A stretch of DNA of 64,000 nt. Origin: Chthoniobacter sp. (GTDB taxonomy: Bacteria; Verrucomicrobiota; Verrucomicrobiia; Chthoniobacterales; Chthoniobacteraceae). Numbering within the stretch: the first letter of the stretch is position 1; every line of letters begins with the position of its first letter. Below, piece after piece: positions 56,851 to 64,000 of this stretch. Location of the stretch: NCBI GenBank assembly GCA_021414005.1, contig JAIOPH010000019.1:1-64000 (forward strand), written 5' to 3'. A program made the position numbers and the translations under genes. Under the pieces are notes generated by a model. That model did not search any database, was not told the DNA's origin, and was given only the letters and a program-made list of their open reading frames with translations.

Positions 56851-57588
56851 ATGCCTCGCTTTTATATCCCGCCGCACATCTGGAATCCCGATAAGCTCGC
56901 GTTGGATGACGGTGAAACGCATCACGCGCTGAGTGTGCTGCGGATGCAGGCAGGTGACCGCGCGACGGTTTTCAACGGGCAGGGCGCGGAGGCCACGGTG
57001 GAGCTGGTGAGCGTGGAAAAGGGGCGTGTGGTTTTGCAGAGGATCAGCGCGGGAAAAAGCGCGCCGCTTAGTTGCGAACTGGTCCTCGCGCAGGCGATTC
57101 CCAAGGGCAAAAACATGGACCTGATCGTGGAGAAGGCGACGGAGCTGGGCGCGGCGGCGATCGTGCCGCTGATGAGTGAGCGGACCATCGTGCGCGCCGC
57201 GGCTGGCGAGGCGTTGGCGAAACGCGACAAGTGGCAGCGCGTGGCAGTGGAGGCGGCCAAACAATGCGGGCAGAACTGGCTGCCACGGGTGCTCACGCCG
57301 CAGACGCCGAAGGAGTTTTTTCAGTCGGGAGAAACGTTCGACGTAATGCTCATTGCGTCGCTTCAGCCCGACGCGCGTCCGATCAAGGAAGCGCTCGCCC
57401 AGGCCACCGCGCAGCAGCCGCGCCGCGTGCTCATCCTCGTGGGACCCGAAGGCGATTTCACGCCGGCTGAGGTAGGGCTCGCCAAGGCGCACGGCTGCCA
57501 CCCGGTCACGCTCGGCCCGATCATCCTGCGCACGGAAACCGCGGCGATCTACTGCCTAAGCGTGCTCGGTCACGAGTTGTTTGGCTGA
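56851..57588 (+). CDS. rsmE: 16S rRNA m3U1498 methyltransferase RsmE
   Basis: This 245-residue SPOUT methyltransferase has the N-terminal PUA-like domain (FYIPPHIWNPDKLALDDGETHHALSVLRM) and trefoil-knot motifs ILVGPEGDFTPAEV and LGPIILRTETAAIY that bind S-adenosylmethionine. It methylates U1498 of 16S rRNA. Length is normal. The short gap to the next gene contains TTGACA (57628-57633) without a convincing -10. Confidence 0.95.
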   Translation: MPRFYIPPHIWNPDKLALDDGETHHALSVLRMQAGDRATVFNGQGAEATVELVSVEKGRVVLQRISAGKSAPLSCELVLAQAIPKGKNMDLIVEKATELGAAAIVPLMSERTIVRAAAGEALAKRDKWQRVAVEAAKQCGQNWLPRVLTPQTPKEFFQSGETFDVMLIASLQPDARPIKEALAQATAQQPRRVLILVGPEGDFTPAEVGLAKAHGCHPVTLGPIILRTETAAIYCLSVLGHELFG

Positions 57589-57662
57589 GCCGGCGGGAAC
57601 GCGCTTCTCGGGTTGCCGAAGTCGAGGTTGACACGAGCGGGCGACGGGCGGATGTCCTACGC

Positions 57663-59147
57663 ATGAAGGACTCCCCAGAACCTCGTAAATCCTTGTTCAG
57701 GAAAATTCAAGAACGCGCGGCTGCCTCGCGCTTTCTCACTGTCTCGTTGCTCATTCATTTGGGTATCATCATCGTCGCGGGCGGAGTCATGGTGGTAACT
57801 CACCCACCACCGACTGAACAGGAATTCGTAACCCACATCCCGCCTGACTTAAACAACCAAGCGACACGTCCGACGGACGAGTTCACCATGCCCTATCTGC
57901 CAAAAACGGCCCTGCCGCTAAGCGATCCGCCGCCTGGTGCTCAAGCTCCATCTCTGCCGCCAACCAGTTCCCCGCCGTCGGTGGGCGTACCCGGTCCCGC
58001 GATCGTGTCCACAGATGGGCGGGCCAGCTTTCACTCTGATCCCGCCGGAACTGTCGGAGCACCGATTGGCCCAATGGGTGGACGCCTGAATGGAACCGAT
58101 CGCACGCGTTTGATCACGAAGATCGGTGGGCCCCTCATGGATCCGAAGAAGAACGAGAAGGCGGTGACAGAGGGCCTGCGCTGGCTGGTGAAAACACAGA
58201 AAGCCGACGGTTCGTGGGCTCCGCAGCATCAAGCGGCAATGACCGGCTTCGCGCTGCTCGCTTTCCTCGGTCACGGAGAGTTGCCGGTCTCCCCCGAATT
58301 CGGCAAAACCGTGGAACGCGGCCTCCACTGGGTGCTCTTCAACGGCGAGAAAAACAATGGTCGCCTCTCGATGGAGTCAACGATCACCCAGCAGGGCGCG
58401 TACGCCCACGCCATCGTGACCTACGCGCTGGGCGAGTATTGCACGATGACCGACGGCAAGGACAAGCCGGCGGTGAACCTTTTCCGTCAGGCGATCAAAT
58501 ACATCGTGGATGGTCAGGGGCCAGACGGCGGCTGGATGTACCGTTACGACAAGACGCAGAGCGATACATCGGTCACGGGGTGGCAGCTTCAGGCGCTGAA
58601 AGTGGCACATCTCAGCGGGCTAAAGATCGAAGGGGTTGACGGGGCCATCGAAAAGGCGATGCAGAATCTGCGGCGCGTGCAGGGCCCCGGCGGAGGTTTC
58701 GGCTATCGCGGGCCGGACGAGAAATATGGCCTCACCGGGATCGGGGTGTTGTGCAGCACTTTTGCGAAGGAGCCCAAGGACATGGAGAAGCCCATTGCAA
58801 ACGGCCTCAAGTTCCTAATGACGCAGCTCGACGCGAATCCCGTGGAATACCAGCATCCGACGGCCAATCTCTACGCGTGGTATTACAACACGCAGGCCTG
58901 CATGTTGGTCGGGGCGGAAAGCCACGACGCCAAGCTGCGCAAAACGTGGACCGAGTGGAACGCGCGGTTCGCGCCGGAGTTGATCAACAGTCAGAATGCC
59001 GACGGAAGCTGGCCGGCGATGGCAGCCGGCAGCCATGAGAACCTTCAGAAAGATGAAACGAGTGCCGGGCCGTATTACCGCACCTGCCTTTCGGTACTCA
59101 TGCTTGAGGTTTACTACCGCTACACGCCAAAGACGGCGATGCGCTGA
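57663..59147 (+). CDS. Membrane-anchored prenyltransferase/squalene-oxidase repeat protein
   Basis: This 494-residue protein has a cytoplasmic basic N-terminus, one TM helix (~25-46, SLLIHLGIIIVAGGVMVV), a Pro-rich linker (~55-125) and an alpha/alpha-toroid domain (~160-485) with QW-like repeats: LRWLVKTQKADGSWAPQH, AIKYIVDGQGPDGGWMYRYD, MQNLRRVQGPGGGFGYRG and INSQNADGSWP. The toroid resembles squalene-hopene cyclase and lacks a DXDD motif. The TM plus Pro-rich layout recalls TonB-like or secretion-linked anchors. Such proteins are numerous in planctomycetes and verrucomicrobia, usually of unknown function. Confidence 0.82.
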   Translation: MKDSPEPRKSLFRKIQERAAASRFLTVSLLIHLGIIIVAGGVMVVTHPPPTEQEFVTHIPPDLNNQATRPTDEFTMPYLPKTALPLSDPPPGAQAPSLPPTSSPPSVGVPGPAIVSTDGRASFHSDPAGTVGAPIGPMGGRLNGTDRTRLITKIGGPLMDPKKNEKAVTEGLRWLVKTQKADGSWAPQHQAAMTGFALLAFLGHGELPVSPEFGKTVERGLHWVLFNGEKNNGRLSMESTITQQGAYAHAIVTYALGEYCTMTDGKDKPAVNLFRQAIKYIVDGQGPDGGWMYRYDKTQSDTSVTGWQLQALKVAHLSGLKIEGVDGAIEKAMQNLRRVQGPGGGFGYRGPDEKYGLTGIGVLCSTFAKEPKDMEKPIANGLKFLMTQLDANPVEYQHPTANLYAWYYNTQACMLVGAESHDAKLRKTWTEWNARFAPELINSQNADGSWPAMAAGSHENLQKDETSAGPYYRTCLSVLMLEVYYRYTPKTAMR

Positions 59148-59166
59148 CGAACGGCAACGAAGCCCC

Positions 59167-59195
59167 TTGGCACTGGGGCGCGCCGCGCCTAACCT
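59167..59195 (+). promoter_or_regulatory. Candidate sigma-70-like promoter of gmhA
   Basis: TTGGCA (59167-59172), a 17-nt spacer and TAACCT (59190-59195) precede the ATG at 59206. Distance to the start codon is very short, so the transcript may be nearly leaderless. Confidence 0.4.
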
Positions 59196-59205
59196 CGCAG
59201 GCCGC

Positions 59206-59781
59206 ATGAGCATTTTTGAAAACGCCGCGCGCGACGCACTCGCCACCATTCAGTCGCTCTTTCCGCTGCAGCCGACGCTCGAACGCGCGGCCGGGATCGT
59301 GGGCAAATGCCTGACGGATGGGGGAAAGCTGCTCGTCTGCGGCAATGGCGGCAGCGCGGCGGATAGCGCGGATTTCTCCACGGAATTCACCTGCCGCTTT
59401 GTCACTGACCGCCAGCCGTATCCCGCGATCAATCTCGCCGCGTGCGGCAGCGTGCTCACGGCCACGGGGAACGACTACGGCTTTGACGAAGTCTTCGCGC
59501 GGCAGGTGCGGGCCTTTGGCCGGAAGGGCGACGTGCTCGTGGCGCTGACTACGAGCGGCAACTCGAAAAATATCCTCTCGGCCATCGCCGCGGCCCAGAT
59601 CGCCGGGCTCCACACCATCGCCCTGCTTGGACGCGACGGCGGGCGCGCGCGCGGACTGGCGGAGGTGGAAATCATCGTGCCGACGCCGGTGACGGCGCGC
59701 ATTCAGGAGGGGCACAAGTTTCTCCTGCACGTACTGTGCGAAATCGTGGAAGCGAACTGGTTGCTCCCGAAGCGGGTCTAA
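59206..59781 (+). CDS. gmhA: Sedoheptulose-7-phosphate isomerase (SIS domain)
   Basis: This 191-residue cytoplasmic isomerase carries out the first step to ADP-heptose for LPS core. It has the SIS motif CGNGGSAADSADFSTEFTCRF, phosphate loop TTSGNSKNILSA and C-terminal GHKFLLHVLCEIVE with the catalytic His. ATG 59206 is chosen for homology; the frame is open upstream. It follows the squalene-cyclase-like gene by 58 nt with a candidate promoter between. Confidence 0.92.
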   Translation: MSIFENAARDALATIQSLFPLQPTLERAAGIVGKCLTDGGKLLVCGNGGSAADSADFSTEFTCRFVTDRQPYPAINLAACGSVLTATGNDYGFDEVFARQVRAFGRKGDVLVALTTSGNSKNILSAIAAAQIAGLHTIALLGRDGGRARGLAEVEIIVPTPVTARIQEGHKFLLHVLCEIVEANWLLPKRV

Positions 59782-59817
59782 AAACGGATCGGCGCTTCCC
59801 GCCGCTTCTTTACACTC

Positions 59818-60117
59818 CTACGCGAAATCGAAAATCGTGGCGCGCGCGCAGTTTGGCTTGAAGACCTTTTCCACGAACTCGACGTGCAGCGGATGCACTT
59901 GGTAAGCGGCTTCCGCAGCCTTGTCCTCAAAGAGCAGGTGGAGACCGACCTGGTAGCTCTGATCCACGACCGGGCGATGGCTCGGCACCATGCGGCCAAT
60001 GTGAAAGCTCTTTGCAAGCGGGATCGGGCGGAGGTATTTTTCCGCACCGGCGATGAGCGCGTCAGCGGCTTCGGGGAGTTCGGGCTTGGTCCAAAAAATA
60101 ACGACGTGTGAAAACAT
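59818..60117 (-). CDS. Dabb (stress-responsive A/B barrel) domain protein
   Basis: This 99-residue ferredoxin-like-fold protein has the typical opening MFSHVVIFWTKPELPEAADA, the middle FHIGRMVPSHRPVVDQSYQVGLHLLFED and a C-terminal VHPLHVEFVEKVF. ATG 60117 gives the family N-terminus. Members act as small dimeric enzymes or ligand-binding proteins; the role is unknown. It is convergent with gmhA and divergent from the lipoprotein gene. Confidence 0.88.
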   Translation of the reverse strand: MFSHVVIFWTKPELPEAADALIAGAEKYLRPIPLAKSFHIGRMVPSHRPVVDQSYQVGLHLLFEDKAAEAAYQVHPLHVEFVEKVFKPNCARATIFDFA

Positions 60118-60205
60118 GATGGATGAAGGGTTGAGTTGGATTCCTATCGAGCGCGTGTGGTATGCGAGCCGTGCGTTTGCATCAATCCACGAATCCATCC
60201 ACCGC

Positions 60206-60499
60206 ATGAAACTCCCGCATCTCCTCGCCCTCGCCGCGCTCGCGCTCGGCGCGGGCTGCAACTCCCTGGAAAATCCCTTCGCCGGCATCCGCGTCCTCCA
60301 CACCGGCCAGGACGCCCGCACTTTCAACCCCCAGACCGGCACCTACGACTGGCCGGCGGGCCCCAAGCCCCACCCGCCAACCACAGCCGCACCAGCCCCC
60401 AGCGCGCCCGGCGCGAGCCCGACTCCGAAAAGCGACGGGCGCGCCTACGATCCGCAGCGCGGCGCGTTCAGCGATCCCGATCCCACGCCGAGTCGCTAG
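60206..60499 (+). CDS. Small lipoprotein with two YDPQxGxF-like motifs
   Basis: This 97-residue protein has a signal peptide with lipobox LGAGC (Cys at residue ~18). The mature part is Pro/Ala/Gly-rich, low-complexity, and contains two related motifs, RTFNPQTGTYDWP and RAYDPQRGAFSDP. It is probably an envelope lipoprotein or small matrix element. It overlaps the convergent mtgA gene by 4 nt. No family is recognised. Confidence 0.75.
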   Translation: MKLPHLLALAALALGAGCNSLENPFAGIRVLHTGQDARTFNPQTGTYDWPAGPKPHPPTTAAPAPSAPGASPTPKSDGRAYDPQRGAFSDPDPTPSR

Positions 60500-61218
60500 C
60501 GTCCGCCGAGTTCAGGGAAGGCGACCTGCTTTTCCTGGCGCATGAGTTTTGCGCAGCGGGCACTGAGCCGGGGGGAAGGTGCGCGCGGATCCCAGCTGCG
60601 CGGGGCGGGCAGGAGCGCGGCGAGCATGGCGCATTGGTCGCGGGTGAGTGCGCGGCTGCTGACGCCGTAGTGGGCTTGCGCGGCGGCTTCAAGACCGTAG
60701 ACGCCGTCACCCATTTCGATGACGTTGACGTAGAGTTCGAGGATGCGGCGCTTCGGGAGGAGCAACTCCATCCAAAATGTGTAGTAGGCTTCCAGTCCTT
60801 TACGCACCCACGAGCGGCCCTGCCAGAGGAAAAGCGAGCGGGCGCATTGCATCGAGATCGTCGAGGCGCCGCGCACTTCGCGGCCCTCGCGCTCGGCCTG
60901 CGCGCGGGCGAGGCGGATCTCCCGCCAGTCGAAGCCATGGTGCCGGAAAAAACGCTGGTCTTCGCCGACAAGCACAAACCTCACAAAATCGCGCGGGATC
61001 TGCCCGATTGGCCGCCAGACATAGCGTCGCGCAGCGACGGGCTGCCCGCCGAACCGCGCCTCCAGCGGACGGAGCAACATGAGCGGGGTGAGCGGCGGGT
61101 TTATGAACCGGACGCAAGCGACCTGCAGGATCGGCAGAAGCAGCAGGACGAGGATCAGCACCCCGAGCCAGAGCCACCAGCGCCGCCGCGGCGCGGCTGC
61201 GGACTTGCCGCGCTTCAA
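60496..61218 (-). CDS. mtgA: Monofunctional peptidoglycan transglycosylase
   Basis: This 240-residue inner-membrane GT51 enzyme polymerises lipid II. One TM helix (WWLWLGVLILVLLLLPILQV) is followed by LVGEDQRFFRHHGFDW (first catalytic Glu), RGASTISMQCARSLFL and RRILELYVNVIEMGDGVYGLEAAA. A TTG start at 61218 overlaps the stop of the coiled-coil gene (TTGA), and no in-frame ATG exists before the TM helix, so it is translationally coupled. It overlaps the lipoprotein gene at its 3' end. Confidence 0.93.
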   Translation of the reverse strand: MKRGKSAAAPRRRWWLWLGVLILVLLLLPILQVACVRFINPPLTPLMLLRPLEARFGGQPVAARRYVWRPIGQIPRDFVRFVLVGEDQRFFRHHGFDWREIRLARAQAEREGREVRGASTISMQCARSLFLWQGRSWVRKGLEAYYTFWMELLLPKRRILELYVNVIEMGDGVYGLEAAAQAHYGVSSRALTRDQCAMLAALLPAPRSWDPRAPSPRLSARCAKLMRQEKQVAFPELGGR

Positions 61219-64000
61219 TGGGTCTGCACCTGCGGAGGACGGATGGAAACGGGACGCACGCGCTGGATTTTCAGCCGCGCCGAACCTTCCGCCGCCGGCC
61301 GGGAAGCGGCGGATTCAGCGGGAATCCTGGATTCTTCGCGCGGGCTCTTCCGCCCTTTTGGCGGGACGACAGTGGCTACGGCCTCGACGACTTTGCGGCG
61401 CGGAATATCCGCCTCCCGCTCACCCGCCTGTTCGGCGGCGGCCAGCGCCTCGTCGCGCTGCCGCTCGGCTCGTTTTAGGTCACGGGCGAAAACGGCAGCC
61501 TGCGCCTTGAGAGCGTCTTTCGCGGACTCGAGTTCCGCCGTCAGCGTCCGGCGCTCGGCGAGCAGGCCGTCGCGCTCGCGCTGAAATTTTTCAAATTTGC
61601 GGTCCGCCTCGGCGCTGGCCGCGGCCACACCTTGCGCAGCAGCGGTGCTCTCCCGCTGGGTCGCAGCAACAGTCTCGTTGAGCTGCGCGATTTCCGCGGT
61701 GAGCCGGCGGAGCTTTTCCTCGTATCCGGTGCCGAGCTTTTGAAGCGCGGATTCGTGCGCGCTGCGGAGTTCGGCCAGCGCGGCGGCGTGCTCGCTGGCA
61801 CGCTCGGCCAGGGTCTCGGCCTGCTGGTCGCGCAGCTTGGAAACGGCTTCCTCGTGATGCCGGATGGCGACCTCCGCTCCGGCGACAGTCACGTCCGTCT
61901 GCTGCGCCTTCGCGCGGAGCTTCGCGAGTTCGCGCTCGGCTTCGGTCGCCTGCGCCTCCAGCGCGGCTCGTTCGGTTTGCAGCTTGCTCAGTCGCGCCGT
62001 GCCTTCCGCGAATTCCCGCGCGTGGTTTTCCTTCGCGGCGTGAAATTCGGTGGTGACCGTCTGGTAAGTTTGGCGGAGTTCGGCGAGTTCAGCAGTGCGC
62101 TCCCGGACTTGGCGTTCGAGGTCGGCACGCGCGGCTTCCGCGTCGGCGAGCGCGCTCGCGCGAGCGGTCTCCGCCTCGGCGAGTTGCGCGGCCAGCGTGC
62201 CCCGGTCACTCTCCAGCTTGCCGTGCCGGGCGTGCAATTCGCCGTGGATCGCAGTCACCGCCTCGTGCTCCTGCCGCGCGGTGGCCAACTCGGCCATCAG
62301 GGTGTCACGTTCGGCGGTCCAGGCAGCGGTGTGGTGTTTGAGGTCGGCCAAAAGTTTCCCGGCATCTTGCTGCGCGGCTTCGCGCTCGGCGCTGACTTTT
62401 TGCAGTTCAGTCTGCAGCACCGCGATGGTGGCATTGCCGGTCGTGCGCGCGGTTTCGAGTTCGCGCGTCAGGTTGGCGTGCGCCTCGCTCAATTCCGCGT
62501 TTGTGCCCACGCCGGTCGCGAGCTGCGCGTGCAGCGCGGCCTTTTCCTGCGTGAGCGCGTCACGCTCGGCGAGGAGCGCCTTGATGCGCTCGCGATAGTT
62601 TTCGATGTCGGCCTCGAACTGCTCAAGCGCGCGGCCTTCCCAAGCCTCGGCTGCGGGCGCCGCCGCGGGCGCGGGGGCGGGAACCTCGACCACGCGGGTG
62701 CGTACGGACTCGAGTTCCGCGATGAGCTGTTCGCGCGCGGCATGCGCGGCGGTGAGTTTCTGCCGCACGTCCTGCAACGTACGTGCAGCTTCGGCGTCGC
62801 GCTGCTGCTGAGTCGCTTCGAAATCATTTTTCTGCGCCAGGAGCAGGCCCTCGATTTTCTCCGCGTTCTCCTGAGCCGTCCGCTCGGCCGTCGCGAGCGC
62901 GCGCTCCAACTGAAGCTTCGCCTCCTTCTCCCGTCCGAGTTCGAGCGCCGAGTCGCGCTGGCTGGATTCCAGCGAGGCCACCTGCTGCTGCAATTCAGTG
63001 AGCTCGTTCTGCTGCTCTTTCGTCGAACGCCCGCTCGCCTTGCCGCCGGAAAGCTCGGTGACCTGCTTGCCGAGCGCGACATTCGCCTCGCGCACTTTCG
63101 CCAGACTATCCGAAGCCTTGGCCGCCACTTCTTTTTGAAACGAAATCTGGCCCGCAGCGTCGTCGGCCTCCTTTTTCAGCCGCATCATTTCCGAGACAAA
63201 ACGCTGTCTCTCCTCGACGGCCCGCTGACGTTCCTGAGCGAAAATCTTCACCTGCCGCTCGTGCTCGCCTTTCGCCCGGCGGAGCTGCGCGCGCATGGCG
63301 TCGCGAGCGCGAAGCAATTCCTCGCGCGTAAGCTTTTCGTCGTCGAGCAGCGGAGAATGCAGCGCCGCGTCGCTGTCCGCCGCAGAGATCACGGGCGGCA
63401 GTTCGGCGGCTTGTGCCGCGACGGCTGGCATACTCGCGGCGGCCCCCTCCGGTGCCTGCGGCGGCACGTCCTCCGCCGGTTCCGGGGTACCGGTGATCTC
63501 ACCGAGGCCGGGGACAATGTTGCGGGCGGCGCGGCGGTTGCGGAGCTTTTCAGCGAGCGCTGCGGCGGCCTCGGGAGTCAGGCCGCCAGGCAGCGCCGAC
63601 GACGACGGCACGGCGCGCGCCCCGGCGAGCATCCGCATGACTTTTTGCCACGGGAAACGAATCTCCGTCTCGTCCGAAGCTAAAACTTCCTCGCGAAAAA
63701 CCTCGGGCGCGCGGCGGTAAATCTCCGAGAGCCGGATGCTCGTCTGGCCGCGCGCGATGCGGTCGGCCAGCTCTCCGATATCAAAGGCCAGCTTGGTGCC
63801 CGCCTGATGCGGACCGGCATGCAGAAGTTGGGGGAGAATACGCGGAAGGAAATCGCCGAGTTCGAGCTCGATGTCGTGTTTCGTCTCGACGGTGCGCGGC
63901 AGCGGTTCCGCCGGAAGAAATGTTGCCACGGGTGTCGCTGGTCGGGTTTCGGCGATCTTTACCGCAGGTTTGGTCTCCTTTGGCGGCGCAGAATCCTCCT
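61215..64000 (-). CDS. Large coiled-coil protein, 5' end beyond the window
   Basis: The reading frame remains open to the right edge, so the protein is longer than the ~928 residues seen. The visible N-terminal ~110 residues form a compact domain (LGDFLPRILPQLLHAGPHQAG; KLAFDIGELADRIARGQTSIRLSEI; RFPWQKVM) and are followed by a low-complexity linker and >600 residues of Ala/Glu/Arg/Gln-rich heptads, a long coiled coil. The C-terminal ~50 residues are basic. It resembles SMC-like or filament-forming scaffold proteins, without ATPase motifs. It is coupled to mtgA, suggesting a cell-envelope or morphogenesis role. GTG at 63929 is in frame but upstream codons continue the ORF. Confidence 0.8.
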   Translation of the reverse strand, partial: EDSAPPKETKPAVKIAETRPATPVATFLPAEPLPRTVETKHDIELELGDFLPRILPQLLHAGPHQAGTKLAFDIGELADRIARGQTSIRLSEIYRRAPEVFREEVLASDETEIRFPWQKVMRMLAGARAVPSSSALPGGLTPEAAAALAEKLRNRRAARNIVPGLGEITGTPEPAEDVPPQAPEGAAASMPAVAAQAAELPPVISAADSDAALHSPLLDDEKLTREELLRARDAMRAQLRRAKGEHERQVKIFAQERQRAVEERQRFVSEMMRLKKEADDAAGQISFQKEVAAKASDSLAKVREANVALGKQVTELSGGKASGRSTKEQQNELTELQQQVASLESSQRDSALELGREKEAKLQLERALATAERTAQENAEKIEGLLLAQKNDFEATQQQRDAEAARTLQDVRQKLTAAHAAREQLIAELESVRTRVVEVPAPAPAAAPAAEAWEGRALEQFEADIENYRERIKALLAERDALTQEKAALHAQLATGVGTNAELSEAHANLTRELETARTTGNATIAVLQTELQKVSAEREAAQQDAGKLLADLKHHTAAWTAERDTLMAELATARQEHEAVTAIHGELHARHGKLESDRGTLAAQLAEAETARASALADAEAARADLERQVRERTAELAELRQTYQTVTTEFHAAKENHAREFAEGTARLSKLQTERAALEAQATEAERELAKLRAKAQQTDVTVAGAEVAIRHHEEAVSKLRDQQAETLAERASEHAAALAELRSAHESALQKLGTGYEEKLRRLTAEIAQLNETVAATQRESTAAAQGVAAASAEADRKFEKFQRERDGLLAERRTLTAELESAKDALKAQAAVFARDLKRAERQRDEALAAAEQAGEREADIPRRKVVEAVATVVPPKGRKSPREESRIPAESAASRPAAEGSARLKIQRVRPVSIRPPQVQTH

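Overview
The window looks like a high-GC Gram-negative chromosome of the Verrucomicrobiota (PVC superphylum). The reasons are a giant PEP-CTERM protein built of autotransporter-associated beta strands and ~120-residue repeats, outer-membrane barrels ending in Phe, a TM-anchored squalene-cyclase-like protein, a pilin-type secreted protein, and several AT-rich or inverted interspersed repeats of the kind common in that phylum. The phylum is an inference; class cannot be fixed from this window. Many genes have no clear Shine-Dalgarno, and start codons were often chosen from homology and overlap. No rRNA, tRNA, CRISPR, IS element or phage gene was recognised.

Positions 1-21561 form a nitrogen-scavenging island. 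Two paralogous outer-membrane barrels (167-1075, 1423-2370) lead into the urea ABC transporter urtABCDE (2495-8613) and a free-standing allophanate-hydrolase C-terminal domain (8614-9003). On the opposite strand lies nikR-like regulator > two DUF1989 proteins > biotin-dependent urea/guanidine carboxylase (14688 down to 9010). Divergent from it is a NitT/TauT-type ABC transporter, a small HPGH membrane protein and ureABCEF (15031-21561). A consensus sigma-54 promoter lies at 14955-14970 and a near-consensus one at 1341-1356, so nitrogen control is likely. Together the genes suggest capture of urea and guanidine across both membranes. Urease would split urea. The carboxylase plus DUF1989 pair (published as carboxyguanidine deiminase) would convert guanidine to allophanate. 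The allophanate amidase and the urease accessory genes ureD and ureG are not in the window.

Positions 21551-25559 (minus) hold lnt, a small unknown gene and a phosphohexomutase. Positions 25658-34312 (minus) hold the 2884-residue PEP-CTERM repeat protein. Positions 34502-42083 (plus) hold acnA, a barrel protein flanked by interspersed repeats, a degenerate GTPase/DUF697 protein, manC, ruvX and truA.

Positions 42111-46056 (minus) hold a secreted TPR/STN-like protein, holA and two tandem gluzincin-like peptidases. Positions 46149-51917 hold a predicted inactive alkaline-phosphatase homologue, a small membrane protein (minus), a glycosyltransferase, glgB and a pilin-like protein closed by a strong terminator.

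Positions 52034-55972 (minus) form a probable sugar/sugar-acid catabolic cluster (aldo/keto reductase, secreted unknown, FucU/RbsD mutarotase, TIM-barrel isomerase, UxaE-like epimerase). The remainder carries a GNAT acetyltransferase, rsmE, the squalene-cyclase-like protein, gmhA, a Dabb protein, a lipoprotein, mtgA and a long coiled-coil protein that runs off the right edge.
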